DNA of 64,000 nt from Deltaproteobacteria bacterium (GCA_016713665.1 JADJOR010000001.1:682001-746000), one strand, 5' to 3'. Counted from the stretch's first letter, positions 9,622 to 18,915 are shown. The notes: a model not told the origin generated them from the sequence alone. Translations and numbers: made by a program.

Positions 9622-11559
9622 ATGTCCAAGACGCTATTGCTGGCCGATGACTCGGTCGTGATCCAGAAGCTCGTCGGCCTGTCCTTCGCCAACGAGGACG
9701 TCGAGCTGGTCTCGACGGACAACGGCGACGACGCCGTGATCAAGGCGCGGGAGATCCGACCCGACGTCGTCCTCGCGGACGTCGTGATGCCCGGCAAGAG
9801 CGGCTACGAGGTCTGTGAGGCCATCAAGAAGGATCCCAACCTCGCCCACATTCCGGTCCTGCTGCTGACGGGGACCTTCGAGGCCTTCGACGAGGCTCGC
9901 GCCGCGAGCGTCGGTGCCGATGGCCACATCACGAAGCCCTTCGAGGCCCAGGCCCTCGTCGAGCGCGTGAAGAACGTCATGAAGAACGCGGCCCGCCCGG
10001 CGGCGCCCGCGAGCCCGGTGGTCGCGGCGAGCGCGAGCGCCTCCGCCGAGAGCCTCTTTCAGGAACCGGTCGAGGACGAAGTCCTCGTCGCGACGCCCGC
10101 CCCCCGCATGGCGGGTCGCCGGGACGATTTTTCGGCGGCCGACGACGGCTTCCTCGGCCTCGGCGACTCCCTCGACGTCACGCCCTCCCTCTCGGAGTCC
10201 GATCTCTCCGAGGCGCTCGACGGCGATCTCTTCGGGCCGCCCGGCGAGATCGGCGGGCCGAGCTACGGATCGAACGTGTCCCCGAGCCGCGCCGGCGAGT
10301 CGACACCCCGCTTCGATCCCGCACCCGCCGTCGAGGAGTCGGCGTTCGTCACCCAGCCCCCGATCGAGGACGCGACCCTCGCGATCCTCCCGGATCCGCA
10401 GGCCGTCGAAGCCGCGTCCCTCTCCGACGACCTCGGCTTCGACGAGCCGCTCGAGCTCGCGCCGCTCCCGGTCACGGCCCTCGACCTCGACACGGCCTTC
10501 GATCCCGATCCGCCGACCCCGGCCAAGATCCAGGTCGAGCGCGACGACCTGAACGCCATGACCTCCCGAAGCCTCGGCCAGTCGGCCGGGGTCACCGATC
10601 TCGACGAGCTCCTCGCCGCGCCGACCGCCCCCGCTGCCCCCCTGCTGTCGACCCAGCCGATCTCCCAACCGGCCACACCGCCGTTCGCCCAATCCGCGGA
10701 TCGCTTCGAACGCCGACCCGAGCCGCCGATCGCCCTCGACTTCGGTCCCTCGGAGCAATCGTCCGGGGATCTCGACTTCGGATTCGACGTCTCCGAGCAG
10801 GCCCCGATCGCCCGGGTCGACCTGCTCGAGGAATCCTTCTCCTCGCTGCTCGACGTCTCGGAGTCGCAGCTGCTCGCCGATCCGACACCCACACAGGCAT
10901 CGGCACCGATCGCGACCGCCGCGCCGGCCCAGGCCAGCCCCGCCCGCGCCGAATTCGTGCCCGAGCCGATGCAGTTCGCAGAGACTCCCGACTCGGACGA
11001 CGCGACCGAGTTCGACGTGTCTTCGAGCGACCTCGCGACCTCGGCTCCGCTCTTCGACGAGCGGGCGTCGTTCGCGTCCGTTGCCTCCGTTGCGTCCGTT
11101 GCGTCCGTTGCCTCCGCCGCTTCCTTCGCTCCCGCCGCCTTCGCGCCGAGCGCGCCGCCCCCGGTCGCGAGCGAGCCTCCGCCGCTGCCGTCGGTCGCAT
11201 CGCTGACGCCGCCTCCCCTGCCGGCTCGCGCGGTGAGACCGGAGCTCGATCTCGACCTCTTCCTCGACGAGCCGCGCCCGCCGAGCGAGCCCGCCCGAAG
11301 CGCGGCCGCGATGCCGGCGAACGCGAGCGCCGTCTCGGCGAGCGAGCGGCGCGCGGTCGACGATCTCTCCCCGATCCTGCAGCAGCGGGTCCACGAGACC
11401 CTCGAGAAGGTCGCGTGGGAGGCCTTCTCCTATCTTTCCGAGACGATCGTCAAGCAGGTGATCGAGCGGGTGGAGCGGATCGCCTGGGACGTGATTCCGC
11501 AGATGGCGGAGACGCTCGTGCGCGAGGAGATCCGCAAGCTGAAGGGCGACGGCGACTGA
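9622..11559 (+). CDS. Response regulator with long disordered linker and conserved C-terminal helix
   Basis: 645 residues. Residues 1-120 form a receiver (LLLADDS at 5-11, phospho-acceptor D53, K at GHITKPF). Residues 125-580 are low-complexity, rich in Ala, Pro, Ser, Asp and Leu, with several short acidic FGPSEQSS or LDFGFDVS-like patches. The last 60 residues (LQQRVHETLEKVAWEAFSYL, then VKQVIERVERIAWDVIPQMA) are predicted amphipathic helices likely to bind a partner. There is no DNA-binding or enzymatic output domain. The architecture recalls myxobacterial RomR (receiver, Pro-rich linker, C-terminal targeting part), but homology was not shown. A GGGGGG run just before ATG 9622 serves as ribosome site. 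nadC follows 122 bases later. Confidence 0.75.
   Translation: MSKTLLLADDSVVIQKLVGLSFANEDVELVSTDNGDDAVIKAREIRPDVVLADVVMPGKSGYEVCEAIKKDPNLAHIPVLLLTGTFEAFDEARAASVGADGHITKPFEAQALVERVKNVMKNAARPAAPASPVVAASASASAESLFQEPVEDEVLVATPAPRMAGRRDDFSAADDGFLGLGDSLDVTPSLSESDLSEALDGDLFGPPGEIGGPSYGSNVSPSRAGESTPRFDPAPAVEESAFVTQPPIEDATLAILPDPQAVEAASLSDDLGFDEPLELAPLPVTALDLDTAFDPDPPTPAKIQVERDDLNAMTSRSLGQSAGVTDLDELLAAPTAPAAPLLSTQPISQPATPPFAQSADRFERRPEPPIALDFGPSEQSSGDLDFGFDVSEQAPIARVDLLEESFSSLLDVSESQLLADPTPTQASAPIATAAPAQASPARAEFVPEPMQFAETPDSDDATEFDVSSSDLATSAPLFDERASFASVASVASVASVASAASFAPAAFAPSAPPPVASEPPPLPSVASLTPPPLPARAVRPELDLDLFLDEPRPPSEPARSAAAMPANASAVSASERRAVDDLSPILQQRVHETLEKVAWEAFSYLSETIVKQVIERVERIAWDVIPQMAETLVREEIRKLKGDGD
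11074..11130 (+). repeat. 9-bp tandem repeat coding for Ala-Ser-Val
   Basis: About five imperfect copies of TCCGTTGCS in the linker of the response regulator encode an ASV repeat. The unit length is a multiple of three, so copy-number change would alter linker length without breaking the frame. Confidence 0.7.
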
Positions 11560-11681
11560 GCCGCCGCGAGCCACCCGACCCTGGACGACCTCGCATCGGC
11601 CCGGCCGGACGTGCGCCGGCCGCGTCGGCCCTTCGGCCGTGCGATAGACTCGCGCGCCCACCTCTCGCTGCGGAGTCCTGG

Positions 11682-12575
11682 ATGCCCGGTGTCCCGCCCC
11701 AGGCGCAATGGCAAGCGCTGCTCGATCTCGCCCTCGCCGAGGACATCGGCCCGGGCGACCTCACGAGCCGGATCGTCGTCGATCCGGATCGCGAAGGCTG
11801 CGGCCGGGTCGAGGCGCGAGCGCCCGTCGTCGTCTGCGGCCTCGAGATCGCCGAAGCGGTCTTCCGCCAGGTCGACCCCTCCCTCTCGATCGAACGCGTC
11901 GCCGGCGTCCGGGACGGGAGCCGGCTCGCGGCCGGCGACCTATTCCTGCGGGTGCGCGGACGTTATGCGTCGATCCTGACCGCGGAGCGGACGGCGCTGA
12001 ACTTTCTCGGCCGGCTGTGCGGTGTCGCGAGCCAGACGCGGCGCCTCGTCGATTCGATCCCGGGCCTCTCGACCGCGCTCGTCGACACGCGCAAGACGAC
12101 GCCCGGCTGGCGCGCCCTCGAGAAGTACGCGGTCGCGGTCGGGGGCGGCGTCAATCATCGCTTCGGCCTCTACGACGCGGTGCTCGTCAAGGACAACCAC
12201 ATCGCGGCGGCCGGCGGCCTCGACGAGGCGGTTCGCCGCGCGCTCGCCGGGACACCGGCCGGCGTCGCCGTCCAGGTCGAGGTCGAGTCGGAGGCGATGG
12301 CCGATCGTGCGGTCGAGCTCGGCTGCCGCTTCCTGCTCCTCGACAACCTCGATCCCGAAACGATCCGCCGGATCGTCGCGCGCCATGCCCCGAAGGTCCT
12401 GCTCGAGGCTTCGGGCGGCATCCACGCCGGGAACCTGCGCGCCTACGCGGAGACCGGCGTCGCCCGCATCTCGATGGGCGCGCTGACCCATTCGGTGAAC
12501 GTCGCCGACGTCGCCCTCGAGATCGATCTCCTGCCGGCGGCGGCCGCGACGCCGGCCCCGGCGATGCGGTCATGA
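11682..12575 (+). CDS. nadC: Nicotinate-nucleotide pyrophosphorylase (carboxylating)
   Basis: 297-residue quinolinate phosphoribosyltransferase, converting quinolinate and PRPP to nicotinate mononucleotide in NAD synthesis. Family motifs: LAEDIGPGDLTS near the N-terminus, LTAERTALNFLGRLCGVAS, the DTRKTTPGWRALEKYAV signature, GGGVNHRFGLYD, VLVKDNHI, and EASGGI...TGVARISMGALTHS at the C-terminus. ATG 11682 has GGAG six bases upstream. Its TGA overlaps the birA ATG (ATGA, 12572-12575), and coaX follows, so this is a cofactor operon. nadA and nadB are not in the window. Confidence 0.95.
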   Translation: MPGVPPQAQWQALLDLALAEDIGPGDLTSRIVVDPDREGCGRVEARAPVVVCGLEIAEAVFRQVDPSLSIERVAGVRDGSRLAAGDLFLRVRGRYASILTAERTALNFLGRLCGVASQTRRLVDSIPGLSTALVDTRKTTPGWRALEKYAVAVGGGVNHRFGLYDAVLVKDNHIAAAGGLDEAVRRALAGTPAGVAVQVEVESEAMADRAVELGCRFLLLDNLDPETIRRIVARHAPKVLLEASGGIHAGNLRAYAETGVARISMGALTHSVNVADVALEIDLLPAAAATPAPAMRS

Positions 12576-13600
12576 GCGGCGCGACGAGCGGCGCGAACGC
12601 GGTCCTCGCCGCCCTGCGCGCGAGCCCGGGCAGCGCGCTCTCGGGCGAGCTCCTGTCGGATCAGCTCGGCGTCTCGCGGGCCCAGGTCTGGAAGCACGTC
12701 GAGTCGCTCCGCAAGCGCGGCTACGGCATCGAGGGCGAGCCCGGCGGCGGCTACCGACTGCAGTCCGTCCCGGATCGGCTCTATCCCGAGGAGATCCTGC
12801 CCGAGCTCGAGACCCATTGGCTCGGCCGCCACTACGAGCACCTCGAGACGACCGACTCGACCAACCGCCTCGCCTTCGAGCTCGGGCGCAGCGGCGCGCC
12901 CCATGGCGCCACCGTCGTCGCCGAAGGCCAGAGCGCGGGGCGCGGTCGCCTCGGGCGCTCGTTCTACTCCCCGCCCTACACGAACCTCTATGTCTCGATC
13001 GTGCTGCGGCCGAGCTGCTCGATCGCCGACGCGCCGACGCTGATCCTCGGCGCCGCCGTCGCCGTCGCCGACACCGTCGCCGCCTTTCTCGGCGACCGGG
13101 AGGCCGTCTCGATCAAGTGGCCCAACGACGTGCTCGTCCGCGGACGCAAGACCTCGGGCATCCTGATGGAGAGCAGTACGGAGGGCGCTCGGATCGCCTT
13201 TGCCGTGCTCGGCATCGGCGTCAATCTCAACGTCGACCGCGAGCAGTTCCCCGACGATTTCCGCGCCCTCGCGACCAGCCTCGCGAGCGAGCTCGGCCGG
13301 CCGGTCGACCGGGCCGCCTTCGCCCGCGCGCTCTTCCACGCCCTCGAACGCGAGCTCGACGCCCACGCCGCCGGCGGCTTCGATTCGATCCGACCCCGCT
13401 TCGAGGGCTATTTCCAGATGGCAGACTCGCGAATCGCCGTCGACGAGCTCGCCGACCAGCGGATCAAAGGGCGGGCCCGGGGCATCGCCGCGAACGGGGC
13501 CCTCGAAATCGAGGTCGAGTCGGGGGCGCGGTCGGGCGAAATCGTCCAGGTCCTGGCCGGCGACGTCACCCTGGCGAAGCCGCCCCGGGACGGGCGATGA
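12572..13600 (+). CDS. birA: Biotin operon repressor / biotin-[acetyl-CoA-carboxylase] ligase
   Basis: 342-residue bifunctional BirA. The N-terminal winged helix (LSGELLSDQLGVSRAQVWKH, about residues 22-41) is followed by the wing GYGIEGEPGGGYRL; the ligase domain has TDSTNRLA, the biotinyl-AMP loop AEGQSAGRGRLGRSF, and KWPNDVLVRGRKTSGIL. The C-terminal SH3-like domain ends in VQVLAGDVTLAKP. It attaches biotin to BCCP and may repress biotin genes because the DNA-binding domain is intact. Start overlaps the nadC stop, giving translational coupling. Confidence 0.95.
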   Translation: MSGATSGANAVLAALRASPGSALSGELLSDQLGVSRAQVWKHVESLRKRGYGIEGEPGGGYRLQSVPDRLYPEEILPELETHWLGRHYEHLETTDSTNRLAFELGRSGAPHGATVVAEGQSAGRGRLGRSFYSPPYTNLYVSIVLRPSCSIADAPTLILGAAVAVADTVAAFLGDREAVSIKWPNDVLVRGRKTSGILMESSTEGARIAFAVLGIGVNLNVDREQFPDDFRALATSLASELGRPVDRAAFARALFHALERELDAHAAGGFDSIRPRFEGYFQMADSRIAVDELADQRIKGRARGIAANGALEIEVESGARSGEIVQVLAGDVTLAKPPRDGR

Positions 13601-13653
13601 TCCGACGCCCGAAATGGGCCCGATGCATGGGCCCGAGATGAAGGAACCAGCCG

Positions 13654-14454
13654 GTGGGCGACCCCGTTCTCCTCGTCATCGACGTCGGCAACACCAACGT
13701 CACGCTGGGCGTCTTCGACTACCAGGGTCCCGAGGCGACCCTCTCCCACCACTGGCGGCTCTCGACGCAGCGCACCCAGACCTCCGACGAGGTCGTGATC
13801 TCGATGACCTCGCTCTTCGCGAGCGAGGGACGCCAACCTCGGGACGTGACCCACGCGATCCTGTCGAGCGTCGTGCCCCCGGTCGTGCCGATCTGGGAGC
13901 GGGTCTGCACGAAGCTCTTCGGTCATGCGCCCCAGATCGTCGGGCCGGGCATCCGGACCGGGATGCCGGTGCGCTACGAGAACCCCCACGAGGTCGGGGC
14001 GGACCGGATCGTGAATGCGGTGGCGACCTTCGAGATCTACGGGGGGCCTGCCATCGCCGTCGACTTCGGCACCGCCACGACCTTCGACTGCATCTCCGCC
14101 CAGGGCGAATACCTCGGCGGGGTCATCTGCCCCGGCATCCAGATCTCGATGGAGGCCCTGTTCGAGCGGGCCTCGAAGCTCCACCGCGTCGAGATCGCTC
14201 GGCCCAAATCGGTGATCGGCCGGACCACGACCGGCGCTCTCCAATCCGGTCTCCTCTATGGCTACGCGGGCCTCGTCGATTCGATGAATACGCGAATCCG
14301 CGGAGAGCTCGGCTCGGAGGCCAAGGTCGTCGCGACGGGCGGCCTCGCCCGGCTGATCGCCGCGGAGTGCACCACGATCGACCACGTGGCCCCCTTCCTG
14401 ACCCTCGACGGCCTTCGCATCCTGTTCGAGAAGAACCGGCACGACCGGGCCTGA
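13654..14454 (+). CDS. coaX: Type III pantothenate kinase
   Basis: 266-residue CoaX, catalysing ATP-dependent phosphorylation of pantothenate, the first step of CoA synthesis. Seen: phosphate loop VIDVGNTNVTLGVF at residues 8-21, SSVVPPV, the pantothenate region YENPHEVGADRIVNAVA, the catalytic DFGTATTFD, and GGVICPGI. GTG start with AAGGA eight bases upstream. Third gene of the nadC-birA-coaX group; nadC, birA and coaX are often adjacent in bacteria. Confidence 0.95.
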   Translation: MGDPVLLVIDVGNTNVTLGVFDYQGPEATLSHHWRLSTQRTQTSDEVVISMTSLFASEGRQPRDVTHAILSSVVPPVVPIWERVCTKLFGHAPQIVGPGIRTGMPVRYENPHEVGADRIVNAVATFEIYGGPAIAVDFGTATTFDCISAQGEYLGGVICPGIQISMEALFERASKLHRVEIARPKSVIGRTTTGALQSGLLYGYAGLVDSMNTRIRGELGSEAKVVATGGLARLIAAECTTIDHVAPFLTLDGLRILFEKNRHDRA

Positions 14455-14463
14455 GCCCGCCCA

Positions 14464-15705
14464 ATGGCCCGGACCTCCGCGCCCGAGCCGGCCGCCATCA
14501 AGTCGGGTCCGAGCGCGACCGATCCAGCCGGGGACCCGTACCGGCAGACGGGCGGAAACGCCCATGTCACCGGGTCCGATCAGGGGGCCGTCTTGTCCGA
14601 GTCGTCCGAGCCGTCCGCTTCGCCGGAGCGCGCAGCCGAAGCCGTCCCGCCGCGGGCGAAGGTCCGCCTGCGCCTCTCGGCCCAGGCCGAGAAGTACGCG
14701 CGCCGGGACGCCCCGCTCGAGGTCCGCCGGATGGCGGCCCGAGGCGCGCTTCCGCTCGAGCCCCTCGAGCTCGCGACGGTGCTCCTCGTGCTGGCCAACG
14801 ATCCCGACGCCGCGGTCAAGGACACCGCCCGCAACAGCCTCGAGCAGCTCCCCGAGCCCGTCCTCGGCACCGTCCTGCGCGGGCCCGCCCATCCGGCCCT
14901 GCTCTCGCTGCTCGCCCAGATCCACAAGTCGAACGAGGCCCATTGCGAGGCCATCGCCCTCAATCCCGCCGCCGACGACGCCACGATCGCCTGGCTCGCG
15001 ACCCTGCCCCACTCCCGGGTGGTGGATATCATCAGCCAGAACCAAGAGCGCATGATGCGCCACGAAGAGATCGTCGACGCGCTCGGGGCGAATCCCCTGA
15101 CGGGGCGGAGCGTGATCGAGCGGATCCTCTCCTTCCTCGGGCTCGAGGACCGGGAGGCCGTCCGCGAGGAAGAGGCCGTCGACGAGAACGAGGCCGAGGC
15201 CGCGATCCTCGAGCTGCTCGGCGAGGACATGGGCGAGATCGCGAAGCTCCTCGCCGCCGAGAATGCGGGGGAGATCGACGACGAGACGCTGCAGAGCAGC
15301 CTCTTCGCGGCGGTGCAGAAGATGTCGGTCATGCAGAAGATCAAGCTCGCCCGCGTGGGCGGGAAAGAGGCGCGCGCGCTGCTCATCAAGGACCGCAACC
15401 GGATCGTCTCCTCCTCGGTCCTCGCGAGCCCGAAGCTCACCGAGACCGAGGTCGTCGCCTTCGCCCAGAGCCGCTCGATGGGCGACGAGCTCCTGCGCGT
15501 GATCGCGAACAACCGCGAGTGGACGAAGAACTATCAGATCAAGCTGGCACTGGCCTCGAATCCGAAGACCCCCCAGCCCCAGGCGATCAAGTTCCTCAAC
15601 TATCTCCAGGAACGCGACCTGCGCAATCTGATGAAGAGCAAGGACGTGCCGAGCAACATCAGCACCCACGCGCGCCGGATCCTGACGAAGAAGGGAAAGG
15701 TCTGA
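14464..15705 (+). CDS. Helical-repeat (LRV/HEAT-like) protein upstream of an MglA-like GTPase
   Basis: 413 residues, cytosolic, no catalytic motif. The first 65 residues are low-complexity; TTG 14593 is an alternative start that would remove most of them. From about residue 65 the protein is built of short amphipathic helices in repeats such as ALNPAADDATIAWLATLP and LASPKLTETEVVAFAQS, resembling leucine-rich-repeat-variant or HEAT scaffolds, with a very acidic stretch (LEDREAVREEEAVDENEAE) in the middle and a basic tail ending TKKGKV. It is 1 base from the GTPase start, so it probably acts as scaffold or effector for that GTPase. Function unknown. Confidence 0.7.
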   Translation: MARTSAPEPAAIKSGPSATDPAGDPYRQTGGNAHVTGSDQGAVLSESSEPSASPERAAEAVPPRAKVRLRLSAQAEKYARRDAPLEVRRMAARGALPLEPLELATVLLVLANDPDAAVKDTARNSLEQLPEPVLGTVLRGPAHPALLSLLAQIHKSNEAHCEAIALNPAADDATIAWLATLPHSRVVDIISQNQERMMRHEEIVDALGANPLTGRSVIERILSFLGLEDREAVREEEAVDENEAEAAILELLGEDMGEIAKLLAAENAGEIDDETLQSSLFAAVQKMSVMQKIKLARVGGKEARALLIKDRNRIVSSSVLASPKLTETEVVAFAQSRSMGDELLRVIANNREWTKNYQIKLALASNPKTPQPQAIKFLNYLQERDLRNLMKSKDVPSNISTHARRILTKKGKV

Positions 15706-15706
15706 G

Positions 15707-16636
15707 ATGGCCGAAGCACAGGCCCGCATCGTATTCTGGGGCATCGAAGGCGCGGGCAAGTCCACGACGTTGCGGACGATCCACGCGCGGCTGCGCCCGG
15801 AGTCTCGCGGTGAGCTCGTGCGCCTGCCCTCGCGCCTCGACCCGACGATCTTCGCCGAGTCCCTCGCCATCTCGCTCGGCGACCTGGGCGGTCGCCCGAT
15901 GCAGATCGAGATCGTCGCCGTGCCCGGCGGCGAGGACCAGGCGATGACGCGCAAGCAGCTGCTCGACCAGGTCGACGGCGTCGTGCTCGTGCTCGACTGC
16001 TCGCCGGAGCGGATCGACGCGAACGCCGCTGCGATCGACGAGCTGCGCCAGTCGCTGGCCGACTACGGCCAGAGACTCGAGTCGATCCCGATCGTGCTGC
16101 AGTACAACAAGCGCGACGTCGCGGATCCCTTCGCGATCGAATCGCTCCACCGCCGGATCGGCCTGCGCGAGGCCGCCGTCTTCGAGACCATCGCGACGAC
16201 GGGCCACGGCGTCCTGCCGACGCTCACGACGATCTCGAAGCACGTGATCCGTCTGCGCCGCGACGGCAGCTCCCAGCGCGGCGCGAGCGCGTCTCCCGCC
16301 GTCGCCGTCGCCGCGCCGTCGGGCGGCCCGCAATCGACCCACGAGATCCTCGAGGCCGGCATCCTCGCCGAGGCCGGCGAGACGCAGCCGCCGGGCGATC
16401 CCGCGCTCGACTTCGGCCGCACGACGCAACCCGATTGGGGCAGCGTCCAGCAGGAGCTCGACAAGAGCGAGGGACAGCTCGGCGAGGCGCTGCGCATCGT
16501 GTCCGCAGGCCAGGCCCAGGTCGCCGTCGACGGAACCCTCTCGCTCCCCCTCGTCCTCGGCGATCGAAGCGGACAGACGCGCTCGGTCGTGCTCCATCTC
16601 CGACTCGACGATCTCGCCCGCCACGGGGGCGGATGA
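15707..16636 (+). CDS. MglA-family Ras-like small GTPase with C-terminal extension
   Basis: 309 residues. The G domain (1-185) has P-loop GIEGAGKST (12-20), the MglA-type VPGG in place of DxxG (72-75; VPGQ in Myxococcus MglA), VDGVVLVLD, and NKRD (134-137) for guanine specificity. MglA sets cell polarity and motility reversals in myxobacteria. Residues about 190-309 are an extra domain not found in MglA: a Ala/Pro-rich linker then a beta-rich segment (VAVDGTLSLPLVL...RSVVLHLRL). The gene sits between a repeat protein and a GAF sensor with near-zero spacing. No MglB-type roadblock GAP is next to it. Confidence 0.82.
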   Translation: MAEAQARIVFWGIEGAGKSTTLRTIHARLRPESRGELVRLPSRLDPTIFAESLAISLGDLGGRPMQIEIVAVPGGEDQAMTRKQLLDQVDGVVLVLDCSPERIDANAAAIDELRQSLADYGQRLESIPIVLQYNKRDVADPFAIESLHRRIGLREAAVFETIATTGHGVLPTLTTISKHVIRLRRDGSSQRGASASPAVAVAAPSGGPQSTHEILEAGILAEAGETQPPGDPALDFGRTTQPDWGSVQQELDKSEGQLGEALRIVSAGQAQVAVDGTLSLPLVLGDRSGQTRSVVLHLRLDDLARHGGG

Positions 16637-18915
16637 TGCGCCGGCGGGTCGGCCTCTGGGGAGCGTCCGACGAGTCGCTCCGGCTGCTGCGACTCCTGCT
16701 CGCCAATCCCGGCGTCGAGGTGCCGCGCATCTACGACACCGACATCCCCGCAGCCCTCGAGCGCGCCCGCAGCCTCGGCGCCGCCGTCTCCGGTCACGTC
16801 GCTCCGATCCTCGTCGACGACCCCGCCGCCTTCTTCGGCGAGCAGGAATACGACGCGATCGTCGACGCGACGGGCGACGTGGCGACGCATCTGCGCGCGC
16901 GGCCACAGCCCTCGCCGCAGATCGTGACCCCGCTGACCGCACGCCTGCTCTGGGGCTACGGCGTCGCGCCCCGCGATCGCAAGGCCGAGCTGCTGCAGGC
17001 GCTCCACGAGGTCGTCGAATCCGTCGAGCTCACGATCGAGACCGACGAGCTCTTCGAGCGCATGCTCGAGATCGCCGTCGGCGTGACGGGCGCCGAGGGC
17101 GGCAGCCTGATGTTGCTCGATCCCGAGTCCCATGCCCTGCGCATCCGCGTCGCCCGCGGCGTCGAGTCTGAGCTCTGGCCCAAGATCAAGGTCGCCCTCG
17201 GTCAGGGCATCTCGGGCAAGGTCGCCGCCGAGGGACGGCCGATCCATCTGCGCGGCCGCGCCGATCGCCAGAGCTACGACCTGCTCCGCGAGCGGGTCGA
17301 CGTCGAGTCCGCGCTCTGCGTGCCGCTGATCCATGCGGGAAAGGTCCTCGGCGTCCTCAACGTCCACCACTCGACCCGGCCCGACGCCTTCGGCGACGAA
17401 GATCTCCGCTTCATGGAGCAGCTCGCGCGCCTCGACGCCCAGATCATCGCCCGCGCCCAGGAGCACGAATCGCTCCGGAGCCAGGCCGCACGCTACGACG
17501 CGGTGCGCGAGGTCCAGCGCCTGCTGCGCGGGCCGACCATCCTGTCGGAGCGGCTCGAGGCGTTCTGTCGTTATGTCGCCGAGCGCGCCGGCAACGGCAT
17601 CGCCCAGCTCTATCTCAAGGAGCCCGACGGACGCCATAGGCTGTCCGCGGCCTCGCTGACCGGAGGCCCCTTCGGCGGCGAGTATCGGCTCGCCCCCGGC
17701 ACCGGCCTCGACGGCGAAGCGCTGCGCCAGGAGCGAACCCTCGTCCTCCAGCGGGAGGACGGCTCGCTCGGCTACGCCGCCCTGCCCCTGATCGCCGGGG
17801 GTCAGGCGGTCGGCCTGCTCACGATCCAGGCCGGGCCATCGCTCTCGGCGTCCCGCGGCACCCTCGCGAGCTGGCAGGAGATCGCCGCCGCCGCCGCCGA
17901 GACGATCTCGCGCAGCGATCGGGAGGCGCGCCTCGCGCAGCGCTCGGAGCGCATCAACGCGATCAACGAGACCTCGATCCGCATGCTCTCGTGCGGCGAG
18001 CCGAACGAGATCGCGCGGCTCGCGACGAGCTCGGCTTCGATGATCCTCGAGGCCGACCACGTGATCCTGCGACTGCAGGACCCGAGCACGCGGCGTTATG
18101 CGATCCGGTCGTATTTCGGCGCCGCGGAGGGCCCGAGCCAGGAGTCGCTCTTCCGGCTCGACAAGGCGGTCACCGTCGCCTCGATCCGACGGCGCGCGCC
18201 CCACCTGATCCAGGACGCGAGCCTGGATCCGGGGCTCGCCCCGCTGGTCGACGAGATGCGCTCGATCCTGACCGCCCCGCTCAAGCGCGGCGGCGAGGTC
18301 ATCGGGACGCTCTCGGTCTACGACAAGGTCGCCCTCGACCGCTTCTTCACGAGCCGCTTCGACGACGACGACCTGCAGGTCTTCGGCCGCTTCGTGTCCT
18401 ACGTCGAGCGCAGCCTCGACCACGCCCTCGCCCACCGCGAGAACCTGCAGCACCGCAACTTCGACGAGGAGACCGGCCTCCCCTCCGCCGCCTTCCTCGG
18501 CCAGCGCCTGCACGAGGAGATCGCCCGTGCGGCGGGCCGCGAGAGCTCGCTCGTGCTGTGCGTCTGTCGCCTCGAGAACCGCGCGGAGATCACGAGCGAG
18601 GCCGGTCCCGGCCACGGGGCGAAGGTCATCGCCGTGCTCGCGGAAGCGCTGCGGGGGCGGCTGCGGGAGTTCGACGTGCTGGCGCGGCTCGACGTCGACG
18701 AGTTCGCGGTGCTGATGCCGGAGCCGGGGCGACTGCCGGGCGAGCGGATCTTCGAGCTGGCGCGTGCGGTGGCCGACGTCGTGTCGAAGCACGAGTCGGC
18801 GAACCAGCCCGTCCGCGTCGGGCTCGCCTTCGGCTATGCGGTCCATCCGGCGGACGGCAGCGATCGCGAGACGCTCCTCGCGCATGCGCGCACGCCGCGC
18901 ATCCGGATGGTCTGA
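16633..18915 (+). CDS. Multi-GAF protein with Rossmann-like N-terminus and degenerate GGDEF domain
   Basis: 760 residues. Residues 1-110 look like a nucleotide-binding fold (VGLWGASDESLRLLRLLL...IYDTD). Three GAF-type segments follow (around 140-290, 300-440 and 445-600; for example GGSLMLLDPESHALRIRVAR and GVLNVHHS). The C-terminus (about 605-760) aligns with GGDEF domains (ETGLPSAAF, then RLDVDEFAVLMPE), but the GGDEF signature is LDVDEF, so cyclase activity is unlikely. ATG 16633 overlaps the GTPase TGA; ATG 16636 is the alternative. Probably a sensory partner of the GTPase upstream. Ligands unknown. Confidence 0.78.
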   Translation: MMRRRVGLWGASDESLRLLRLLLANPGVEVPRIYDTDIPAALERARSLGAAVSGHVAPILVDDPAAFFGEQEYDAIVDATGDVATHLRARPQPSPQIVTPLTARLLWGYGVAPRDRKAELLQALHEVVESVELTIETDELFERMLEIAVGVTGAEGGSLMLLDPESHALRIRVARGVESELWPKIKVALGQGISGKVAAEGRPIHLRGRADRQSYDLLRERVDVESALCVPLIHAGKVLGVLNVHHSTRPDAFGDEDLRFMEQLARLDAQIIARAQEHESLRSQAARYDAVREVQRLLRGPTILSERLEAFCRYVAERAGNGIAQLYLKEPDGRHRLSAASLTGGPFGGEYRLAPGTGLDGEALRQERTLVLQREDGSLGYAALPLIAGGQAVGLLTIQAGPSLSASRGTLASWQEIAAAAAETISRSDREARLAQRSERINAINETSIRMLSCGEPNEIARLATSSASMILEADHVILRLQDPSTRRYAIRSYFGAAEGPSQESLFRLDKAVTVASIRRRAPHLIQDASLDPGLAPLVDEMRSILTAPLKRGGEVIGTLSVYDKVALDRFFTSRFDDDDLQVFGRFVSYVERSLDHALAHRENLQHRNFDEETGLPSAAFLGQRLHEEIARAAGRESSLVLCVCRLENRAEITSEAGPGHGAKVIAVLAEALRGRLREFDVLARLDVDEFAVLMPEPGRLPGERIFELARAVADVVSKHESANQPVRVGLAFGYAVHPADGSDRETLLAHARTPRIRMV

